Part shown: piece by piece, positions 58,274 to 64,000 of the stretch
How the letters are laid out: each line of letters starts with the position of its first letter
How positions within the stretch are numbered: the stretch's first letter is position 1
Assembly (NCBI GenBank): GCA_002270295.1
Contig: NISF01000004.1
Location: 489,696-553,695 of the forward strand
Origin: Enterobacter sp. 10-1
GTDB taxonomy: Bacteria; Pseudomonadota; Gammaproteobacteria; Enterobacterales; Enterobacteriaceae
Direction: 5' to 3'
Length of the DNA: 64,000 bases
Notes under the pieces: generated by a model
What the model saw: the letters and a program-made list of their open reading frames with translations, nothing else
What the model was told of the DNA's origin: nothing
Databases searched by the model: none
Program-made: the position numbers and the translations under genes

Positions 58274-59050
58274 TCAGAAACCGGGCACAATTTTGCCCTT
58301 ATAGCGGGTCAGGATGAAATTGCGTACCGCCTCGGAGTGCAGGGCTTTCGCCAGCTTCTGGATCCCCGGATCGTTGATGTTGTCGGGGCGGGCCACCAGG
58401 TACTCGACGTAAAGATCGCTGCCTTTTTCCACCAGCAGCGCTTTGTCGGTATCAATTCCGGCCTCCAGCGCATAGTTGGCAAAGATAAACGCCAGGTCGA
58501 CCTGATTCACCGCCCGAGCCAGCATCGCCCCCTCCAGCTCGCGAATTTTGAAACGGTGCGGATTGCTGACGATATCCCGGGTGGCCGACTGCGGGTCCTG
58601 CGGGTTTTTCAGGGTGATAAGCCCCGCGTTGCTGAGCATCACCAGCGCGCGGCCGGTATTGACCGGATCGTTGGGGATGGCGATGGTGGCGCCGTCCGGT
58701 ACCTCTTTAATGGATTTGTATTTGCTGGAGTAGGCGCCAAACGGTTCGATATGGACGCCCACCACCGGCACCAGATTGGTGTGCCGCGTCTGATTGTAGT
58801 TATCGAGGAACGGCCGGTACTGGTAGTAGTTGGCGTCGAGATTTTTTTCCGCCAGCTGCTGGTTAGGCTGAATAAAGTCGTTGAAGACTTTGATTTTTAA
58901 ATCGACCCCTTCTTTCGCCAGCACCGGTTTGACGAATTCGAGGATCTCCGCGTGCGGGACCGGCGTGGCGCCGACGGTCAGCGTTTCGTTGGCGGCGGCC
59001 GATAAAGAGAACAGGGCCAGCAGCCCGGCGGCGATAAGCGTTTTTTTCAT
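58274..59050 (-). CDS. MetQ-type substrate-binding protein
   Basis: The 258-residue protein has a signal peptide (MKKTLIAAGLLALFSLSAAANE) and a MetQ/NlpA-type domain: GATPVPHAEILEFVKPVLAKEGV, YYQYRPFLDNYNQ, IAIPNDPVNTGRAL. No lipobox cysteine is visible, unlike the MetQ lipoprotein, so it appears to be a soluble periplasmic binder. The ligand is not known; methionine derivatives are likely. Confidence 0.87.
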   Translation of the reverse strand: MKKTLIAAGLLALFSLSAAANETLTVGATPVPHAEILEFVKPVLAKEGVDLKIKVFNDFIQPNQQLAEKNLDANYYQYRPFLDNYNQTRHTNLVPVVGVHIEPFGAYSSKYKSIKEVPDGATIAIPNDPVNTGRALVMLSNAGLITLKNPQDPQSATRDIVSNPHRFKIRELEGAMLARAVNQVDLAFIFANYALEAGIDTDKALLVEKGSDLYVEYLVARPDNINDPGIQKLAKALHSEAVRNFILTRYKGKIVPGF

Positions 59051-59124
59051 GATCTTTTCCTTTAATTTTTGCGCGACGGATGCCCGTCAACCGGCTGTGG
59101 CAGCGGGAAGAGGGCGGGCATCCT

Positions 59125-59799
59125 TTATTTACGGCTTATCGACCGCACGAGGCGGTCGCCGCTCATTTGTAATATCTGCACCAGGGCAATCAGCAGCAGT
59201 ACGGTGACGACCATTACGTCGGTCTGAAAGCGCTGATAGCCAAAACGGATCGCCAGGTCTCCGAGGCCGCCGCCGCCAATTACGCCCGCCATCGAGGTGT
59301 AGTCCACCAGCAAAATGGCGGTGACGGTAACGGCGGCAACCAGCCCCGAGCGCGACTCGGGCAGCAGGGTGTGCCAGATCAGCTGCCAGGTGTTGCCGCC
59401 CATCGACCAGCTGGCCTCTACCAGCCCGTGATCCACTTCGCGCAGCGCCGTTTCGACCAGCCGGGCGAAGAAGGGCGCGCAGCCGACGACCAGCGGCGGA
59501 ATGGTGCCCTGCACCCCCAGCGAGGTGCCGGTGATGAAGGTAGTCACCGGGATCATCACGATCAGCAAAATGATAAACGGCAGCGAGCGCAGCACGTTGA
59601 CGCACAGCGACAGCAGGCGGTAAAGCCGCGGGGCGTGCAGCAGCCGAGGCTGGCCGGTCAGGTAGAGAACGATCCCCAGCGGCAGGCCAATCAGGACGGT
59701 AAAGCCCAGCGACCAGCCCAGCATCGTCAGGGTATCGATAGCGGCCTGCGCCACGTCGTTCCAGTCGATTTCGGCAAAAAATTCCAGCACCGTCGCCAC
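59125..59799 (-). CDS. MetI-type ABC permease
   Basis: The 224-residue membrane protein resembles MetI, with five hydrophobic segments, NVLRSLPFIILLI and an EAA-type loop (GLVEASWSMGGNTWQLIWHTLLPES). It begins at a GTG one base after the stop of the SfnB-like gene, implying translational coupling. With the MetN- and MetQ-like proteins it makes a complete importer. Confidence 0.87.
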   Translation of the reverse strand: MATVLEFFAEIDWNDVAQAAIDTLTMLGWSLGFTVLIGLPLGIVLYLTGQPRLLHAPRLYRLLSLCVNVLRSLPFIILLIVMIPVTTFITGTSLGVQGTIPPLVVGCAPFFARLVETALREVDHGLVEASWSMGGNTWQLIWHTLLPESRSGLVAAVTVTAILLVDYTSMAGVIGGGGLGDLAIRFGYQRFQTDVMVVTVLLLIALVQILQMSGDRLVRSISRK

Positions 59800-59800
59800 C

Positions 59801-61024
59801 TTAGTTCCAGTCGTGGCGCTGTGGGCGAACGCCGTTCAGCACCCAGTTGCCCAGCAGCTGATACTTCCAGCGCACCGGGTCGTGCAGGGTATGGACGCGG
59901 GCGTTGCGCCAGTGGCGATCGAGGTTGTTGCTGCTGCTGGTGGCTCGGGTGCCGCTGAGCTCGAACAGGCGGCTGGCGGCCTCCAGCGCCACTTCGGTGG
60001 TGAACACCTTCGCGCGGGCGACGGCAACCGAAGCCAGCGCCACGTTCTCCTCGTTCAGCGCGTTGCGGTAGCGATCGAGGGTTTTCCCCGCCTGCTCCAG
60101 CAGCGCCTCGGCGGCGGCCAGCCGGCTGTCGATCTGCCCGATATGGTAGATGGTGAGCGGGTCGTCGCTGGCGCGCTCTACCCCGGCGTCAATCCACGGC
60201 CGGGCGAACTCGCGCACGAACGCCACCGTGTCGTTCAGGGCCGCCCGGGCGATGCCGGCATCGATGGCGGCGGTGGTGAGCTGCGCGAAGGGCCCGGCGA
60301 GAGTTGGGGTGGCGTAGGATTGCCACGTCGGAAACAGATGGAACGGCTGGACCGCCAGATCCTCGGCCAGCACCGTCCCGCTGGCGGTGTTGCGCTGGCC
60401 GAGGCAGGCCCAGTCGTCGACCACGGTCAGACCCGCGCTGTCGCGAGGGACAAACGCCAGCTGCGCTTTGTCGTCGGCATCTAACGCTAAAATGCCGATC
60501 CAGTGGGCGTAGAGGGAGCCGGTGCAGTAGCCTTTGCGGCCGTTGATATACAGACCCTCCGCGCGGGCTTCAAGCCGGGTGCGGATATCCAGAACCGTTT
60601 TACCCCCGGTTTCTGAGAGGGCGTTGGCAAAGCGGTGCCCCTGCAGGACGAGGTTAAAAAAGAAGGCGCGCTGCTCATCGCTGCCCTGCAGGCGAATATC
60701 CTCCAGCAGGCAGTAGTGGTTCTGCGGAATTTGCCCCAGCGAGGGGTCGGCGGCGGAGATAATGGCGATAACCTGCGCCAGCGTGGCGGCTGAGACTTCG
60801 GCTCCGCCCCAGCGGCGCGGTACCGTAATGCCCCATAGCCCGCTATTGGAAAAGGTATCGACGATCTCGGGTGGCACAATGCCGCTACGGTCGCGCTCGG
60901 CGGCGCCGGGCTGCAGCACCAGGGCTATCTCATGGGCGATGGCCACCGCTTCTTCATCGCTGCTGATGACGTGCGCTTGCGGTGCGTAACGCGTGTAACT
61001 AACCGGCTGTGTGCTTTCTGGCAT
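59801..61024 (-). CDS. SfnB/DszC-like flavin-dependent monooxygenase
   Basis: The 407-residue protein belongs to the acyl-CoA-dehydrogenase-like monooxygenases such as SfnB, DszC and related sulfur-acquisition enzymes: GIVPPEIVDTFSNSGLWGITVP, RRWGGAEVS, SAADPSLGQIPQNHY, GRKGYCTGS and ELSGTRATSSSNNLDRHWRN. These enzymes use reduced FMN and O2 to attack C-S bonds or sulfones. No flavin reductase gene is nearby. It is the first gene of the nine-gene cluster, so uptake and oxidation of a sulfur compound are linked. Confidence 0.83.
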   Translation of the reverse strand: MPESTQPVSYTRYAPQAHVISSDEEAVAIAHEIALVLQPGAAERDRSGIVPPEIVDTFSNSGLWGITVPRRWGGAEVSAATLAQVIAIISAADPSLGQIPQNHYCLLEDIRLQGSDEQRAFFFNLVLQGHRFANALSETGGKTVLDIRTRLEARAEGLYINGRKGYCTGSLYAHWIGILALDADDKAQLAFVPRDSAGLTVVDDWACLGQRNTASGTVLAEDLAVQPFHLFPTWQSYATPTLAGPFAQLTTAAIDAGIARAALNDTVAFVREFARPWIDAGVERASDDPLTIYHIGQIDSRLAAAEALLEQAGKTLDRYRNALNEENVALASVAVARAKVFTTEVALEAASRLFELSGTRATSSSNNLDRHWRNARVHTLHDPVRWKYQLLGNWVLNGVRPQRHDWN

Positions 61025-61303
61025 GCTGATTCCATCCTGATTAACGAAGTTCTATATGCAAAAAATAGATAACTAAATAATCTATAATTCCAATGAGTTA
61101 TATAATCATTAGCAAAGGCTGTGCCAGAAAATCAAATTTTTATTTGATTTATAATCAACGAGTTAGGTTTTTGTGTCTGCAGAGAAGATGCTGCAAATGC
61201 AGCTGCGCTGAATGCGGGCTGCTGCATTTGCGACAGCCGGCTTGCTGAAATCTTCGTTATATAGTCTGATATATAACGAAAATAACGATGCAGGGGATCT
61301 GAA
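61025..61303. other. Divergent regulatory region: sulfur cluster and DUF1543 gene
   Basis: The left part (61055-61170) is AT-rich and should contain the promoter of the SfnB-led operon. To the right lie an 11-bp inverted repeat GCAAATGCAGC/GCTGCATTTGC (61193-61203 and 61221-61231) and the ModE-type operator (61253-61280). No CysB or Cbl site could be assigned with confidence. Confidence 0.5.
61253..61280. promoter_or_regulatory. ModE-type molybdate-responsive operator
   Basis: TTCGTTATATA (61253-61263) and TATATAACGAA (61270-61280) form a perfect 11-bp inverted repeat with a 6-base spacer. The core CGTTATATA-N6-TATATAACG has the same half-sites and spacing as the E. coli ModE operator at modA, as I recall it. 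It ends 23 bases before the GTG start of the DUF1543 gene, so ModE-molybdate probably represses or adjusts that gene. Confidence 0.78.
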
Positions 61304-61807
61304 GTGAAGCTATTTATGTTCTATGTTGGCGGCAATGCGGGAAAATCGAATATTGAAGTGCACGATATTCAGTTTGTGGCGGCGGAAAAACCCGAGGATG
61401 CCTGGCCCGCTCTGCGCGCGGCGTGGTTTGGTGATGCCGATAAAATTCATATCGATGGCTACAGTCAGATTACCTGGGCTGATGGCTACGAGGTGGTATT
61501 AGCGAAGCAGCCCCCGACGGCCGACGTCAGGTTGTTCTTTGTTAATGCCGGAGGCTATCGGCCGGATACGCTGGCGGAGCTGCACGAGTTTGATCTTTTC
61601 GTGGCGCAGGGGCCGCGCGAGGCGAAGGAGAAGGCGCTGCGCACGCTGCTGCGGGGCGTGGATCAGCAGCATAAAGATAATCTCAAAGAGGTTGATGACT
61701 GCCTGCTGCTGGATAAGGTGGGCGACTGGTATCTGCACCTGACGCCCAACGCGGCGGGAACGGCGGCGAAACCTGAATGGCAGGGCTACCAGCCGATCGG
61801 GCGCTAG
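61304..61807 (+). CDS. DUF1543 domain protein, probably ModE-regulated
   Basis: The 167-residue protein carries a DUF1543 domain (MFYVGGNAGKSNIEVHDIQFV, AWPALRAAWFGDADKIHIDGY). There is no signal peptide or membrane segment, so it should be cytoplasmic. The function of the family is unknown. The start is GTG 61304 with AGGGGAT upstream; ATG 61316 is an alternative. The adjacent ModE-type site suggests a link to molybdenum supply or a molybdoenzyme. Confidence 0.82.
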   Translation: MKLFMFYVGGNAGKSNIEVHDIQFVAAEKPEDAWPALRAAWFGDADKIHIDGYSQITWADGYEVVLAKQPPTADVRLFFVNAGGYRPDTLAELHEFDLFVAQGPREAKEKALRTLLRGVDQQHKDNLKEVDDCLLLDKVGDWYLHLTPNAAGTAAKPEWQGYQPIGR

Positions 61808-61853
61808 CCCCGCGCCGAAGCCGCTGAGGGGCGTCAGCGGGCGGAATGGCGTT

Positions 61854-62495
61854 TCAGGGCTGCGGCCGCCATAGCGCATCCGGATCGGCAAAGCCCGCTT
61901 CCACCGCGGCGAAGAAGCGGCTGGCGTGCAGGCCGTCAACGAAGGCGTGGTTGAACTTACCCGCGACCGGTATTACGCCGTTTTTCAGTTTGCCCCAGGT
62001 GAGGGCGGGCACCGCGGCGCCGACGTAATATTCGGCATGGGTTATGGCGCTGAAATGCAGCCACGGCAGGCAGCTGGCGCAGAAGAAGTGCTCCCCGTTG
62101 ACGATAAGCGGCGCCGGATCGGTGGTTTTTGCCGCCTCAATGTTCGGCGTTGCCGCCTGGCTGAAGGCGGCAAAATCGGCGGCGCCGTCGCACCACACCT
62201 GGCGAAACCCCTCCTGAGCGGTCATCACCGGCGTCATCACTGCTATCTCATCGTATTCAATAATCTCGTCGCCCAGCATCCGCTGTTTGAGCTCAGGAAT
62301 AGCGTTGGCCGCCCGCAGCAGGGCGTAGAGCGCCAGCTGGAAAAAGGAGACCTGCCGGTCTTTGGCGCATTCGTACAGCCGTTGCGCTTCAAGCGGTACG
62401 CAGAGGTTAAAGCTGGGGTTGGCAAACGTGCGATAAAATTCGAAATGCTCCCGGCGATGCCAGGTTTCTCTGTCGATAACGTGGTAGGCGGGCAC
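61854..62495 (-). CDS. CatA-like chloramphenicol acetyltransferase family protein
   Basis: The 213-residue protein has the type A CAT fold and length. RREHFEFYRTFANPSFNL is typical of the N-terminus and NHAFVDGLH contains the catalytic His183 in HxxxDG. The residue before it, usually His in classical CATs, is Asn here. It may acetylate chloramphenicol or a different acceptor; resistance cannot be concluded. It begins at GTG 62495 with AGGAG upstream. There are no mobile-element signs around it, so it looks like a resident gene. Confidence 0.82.
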   Translation of the reverse strand: MPAYHVIDRETWHRREHFEFYRTFANPSFNLCVPLEAQRLYECAKDRQVSFFQLALYALLRAANAIPELKQRMLGDEIIEYDEIAVMTPVMTAQEGFRQVWCDGAADFAAFSQAATPNIEAAKTTDPAPLIVNGEHFFCASCLPWLHFSAITHAEYYVGAAVPALTWGKLKNGVIPVAGKFNHAFVDGLHASRFFAAVEAGFADPDALWRPQP

Positions 62496-62530
62496 GGCGC
62501 GCTCCTGGTTGGTTCGGATGTCAGAGACGA

Positions 62531-62914
62531 CTATGCGACGATTTCAATCAGATTGCCATCGGGGTCTTTGATCACCGCCTCATAGTAGCCGTCGCCGGTG
62601 GTGCGCGGCGGAGAGACCAAAATACCCTGCGCGTCGGCGCGCTGCGCCAGTAAATCGACTTTTTCTGCGCCGCCTACCGCAATGGCCAGATGCACCCAGC
62701 CGGTGTGGTTATTATCCGGCGTCCCTGCGCTGAGCCCCGGTTTGGTCATCAGCTCAATGGCAATATTGTCGCCGATCTTCACAAAGTAGGAGGCAAAGCC
62801 GTGATTAGTCCGGCTGCAGTACTTATCGTTAATGTCGCCCGCAAAGAAGTCGACCCAGAAGCGGGCCTGCTGCTCAAGCTGACGGGTCCAAAGCGCGATA
62901 TGGGCTACTTTCAT
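62531..62914 (-). CDS. VOC (glyoxalase/bleomycin-resistance) family protein
   Basis: The 127-residue protein has the paired beta-alpha-beta modules of the vicinal oxygen chelate superfamily. HIALWTRQLEQQARFWVDFF opens the first, and GWVHLAIAVGG with IKDPDGNLIEIV makes the second, giving metal-ligand candidates His5, His74 and a C-terminal Glu. Members include glyoxalase I and fosfomycin or bleomycin resistance proteins; the specific role is unknown. It is co-oriented with the CAT-like gene 35 bases downstream. Confidence 0.82.
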   Translation of the reverse strand: MKVAHIALWTRQLEQQARFWVDFFAGDINDKYCSRTNHGFASYFVKIGDNIAIELMTKPGLSAGTPDNNHTGWVHLAIAVGGAEKVDLLAQRADAQGILVSPPRTTGDGYYEAVIKDPDGNLIEIVA

Positions 62915-63006
62915 CGTGAATATCTCCTGACGGCGTGTTGACAGAGAGAGAGCAGATGCATGATCATGCTCACTAATGCTCGATTATATTAATGTAAGGA
63001 TTTAAT

Positions 63007-63777
63007 GTGCTCGATTATGCGGCATTCCCTCAACAGCGACAAGCGCTTATTTGCCAGATTCTGCAGGAGAACGGCAGGGTGGTATGCGCCGAACTGGCGA
63101 CCAGACTGAACGTTTCAGAGCATACAATTCGCCGTGATTTACATGAGCTTAGCAAAGGAGGGTTTTGCAAAAAGGTCTACGGCGGTGCGGTGATGAATCT
63201 GCCGGAGGCCGGAGACTATAGCGAACGCAAAGATAAAAATACGGCAACAAAAATCAGGATCGCGCAACAATGCGCAAGGCTGGTGAAGCCCGGCGGCTGT
63301 ATTTTTATCGATACCGGAACCACCAACCTGGCGATGGCCGAGGCCCTACCCGCCGAGCTGGCGCTGACGGTGGTCACCAACTCGCCGGAAATCGCCGCCG
63401 TGTTGCTAAAAAAACCGCTGTATGACGTGGTGATCCTCGGCGGGCAGATACAGCGGGCATCCGGGGGATGCGTCGGCACCTCGGCGGTTGCGCAGCTGCA
63501 GGGCATTCTGTTTGATCAGGGGTTTATCGGCGGCTGCGCGATGGCGCCGGAGTCCGGCCTGACGGGATTTGACTACGCGGACTGCGAATTTAAGAAAGCG
63601 GTGATCGGGCAGTGTAGCGAAATTATCGTCGGCCTGACGTCTGACAAAATCCCGGCGGTGGCCCGTTTTGTGGTGGTTGAAAGCAGCGCTATCGATGTGC
63701 TGGTGGTGGAAGAGAACGTCAGCCGCGAGTACAGCGCCACGTTTCGCGAGCATGACATCCGCATCTATACGGTGTAA
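63007..63777 (+). CDS. DeoR-family transcriptional regulator
   Basis: The 256-residue protein has a DeoR helix-turn-helix (about 8-60: RQALICQILQENGRVVCAEL, NVSEHTIRRDLHELS) and a sugar-phosphate-sensing C-terminal domain (FIDTGTTNLAMAEAL, GFIGGCAMAPESGLTGFDYAD). DeoR regulators repress sugar catabolic genes and are released by a phosphorylated sugar. The start is GTG 63007 with AAGGA six bases before it. Its targets are not obvious in the window; the gene leaving the right edge is one candidate. Confidence 0.88.
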   Translation: MLDYAAFPQQRQALICQILQENGRVVCAELATRLNVSEHTIRRDLHELSKGGFCKKVYGGAVMNLPEAGDYSERKDKNTATKIRIAQQCARLVKPGGCIFIDTGTTNLAMAEALPAELALTVVTNSPEIAAVLLKKPLYDVVILGGQIQRASGGCVGTSAVAQLQGILFDQGFIGGCAMAPESGLTGFDYADCEFKKAVIGQCSEIIVGLTSDKIPAVARFVVVESSAIDVLVVEENVSREYSATFREHDIRIYTV

Positions 63778-63847
63778 TCCCCGGCCGGCGTATGCTGAAA
63801 CCTGCGCTTCCTTCCCGGGAGGCGACAAATTCTCGACGATCTCGTTG

Positions 63848-63878
63848 CCCGGGGAGGGCGTTTACGCCGCTACCCGGG
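63848..63878. repeat. Palindromic hairpin between convergent genes
   Basis: CCCGGG (63848-63853) and CCCGGG (63873-63878) flank an inner GGCG-TTTA-CGCC stem-loop. It lies between the DeoR gene and the convergent gene at the right edge and is probably a transcript end barrier or a REP-like element. Confidence 0.45.
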
Positions 63879-63891
63879 AAAACGGTCTGAC

Positions 63892-64000
63892 TTAACCCAT
63901 CGCGCTTTCGCGCAGGCGGGCTTTTAGCCTGCTGTACTCATCGATCACGTACTGCTCGGCGGCCCGCTGGTCGGCAATACGCTCAACGTTAACCGCGCAG
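63892..64000 (-). CDS. Partial CDS, C-terminal 35 residues, product not recognised
   Basis: A minus-strand frame enters from the right edge and ends at TAA (complement of 63892-63894). The visible tail contains ERIADQRAAEQYVIDEYSR and ends ARLRESAMG, a charged helical C-terminus. Codon use matches neighbouring genes. I do not recognise the family from this fragment. Confidence 0.5.
   Translation of the reverse strand, partial: CAVNVERIADQRAAEQYVIDEYSRLKARLRESAMG

Noticed and set aside
61854..62914. Acquired resistance island
   Set aside because: The CAT-like and VOC genes have ordinary codon use for the window, and no transposase, integrase, inverted repeats or target duplications were seen around them.

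Overview
The window reads as the chromosome of a Klebsiella-type enterobacterium (Klebsiella or Raoultella; a K. oxytoca-like strain would fit, but species is not settled). The GC content looks high throughout, the budA-budB-budC/budR butanediol locus closely matches my memory of Klebsiella proteins, and a membrane PQQ glucose dehydrogenase and many carbohydrate and sulfur-acquisition loci are present. No rRNA, tRNA, phage, transposon or CRISPR was seen. Protein families were recognised by reading motifs, not by database search.

Layout. 1-87: start of a gene leaving the window. 481-8935: a standalone FMN-binding NqrC-like protein, then a Fur-box-controlled iron uptake operon (FTR1 permease FetM, periplasmic P19/FetP, DUF2318 Fe-S-type membrane protein, two FtsX-like permeases, ABC ATPase, thioredoxin lipoprotein). 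8977-15553: an uncharacterised catabolic/transport cluster with an amino-acid-type ABC transporter (permease and ATPase fused), two PhyH-family dioxygenases, a class II aldolase and a LysR regulator.

15648-30732: a large carbohydrate locus with two paralogous fructose-family PTS systems, each with a fused HPr-EI-EIIA protein, plus transaldolase, a GatZ/KbaZ-like protein without its usual catalytic partner, HAD phosphatase, transketolase, a YcdX-like PHP phosphatase and an AraC regulator. Both fused PTS genes share the same upstream DNA elements at the same spacing. 31304-35310: an FbpABC/AfuABC-type ABC transporter.

35569-39811: the bud operon and budR. Next to it are a CspH-like cold shock gene whose frame runs antisense into budR, a YnfU-like zinc ribbon and a decayed 3-hydroxybutyrate dehydrogenase. 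41262-46877: sulfur amino-acid catabolism (gamma-family PLP lyase, NhaC-type antiporter, RidA, a frameshifted D-cysteine desulfhydrase, and divergent CyuA), preceded by a CRP-like site and a candidate tnaC-like leader peptide. 47170-51314: a 46-residue cysteine-tailed small protein, a VirK/YbjX protein and gcd.

51423-61024: a nine-gene minus-strand set combining an oligopeptide-type ABC importer, a MetNIQ-type importer and an SfnB-like flavin monooxygenase, probably for an organosulfur compound. 61253-61280: a near-textbook ModE (molybdate) operator just upstream of a DUF1543 gene. The window ends with a CatA-like acetyltransferase, a VOC protein, a DeoR regulator and the 3' end of another gene.
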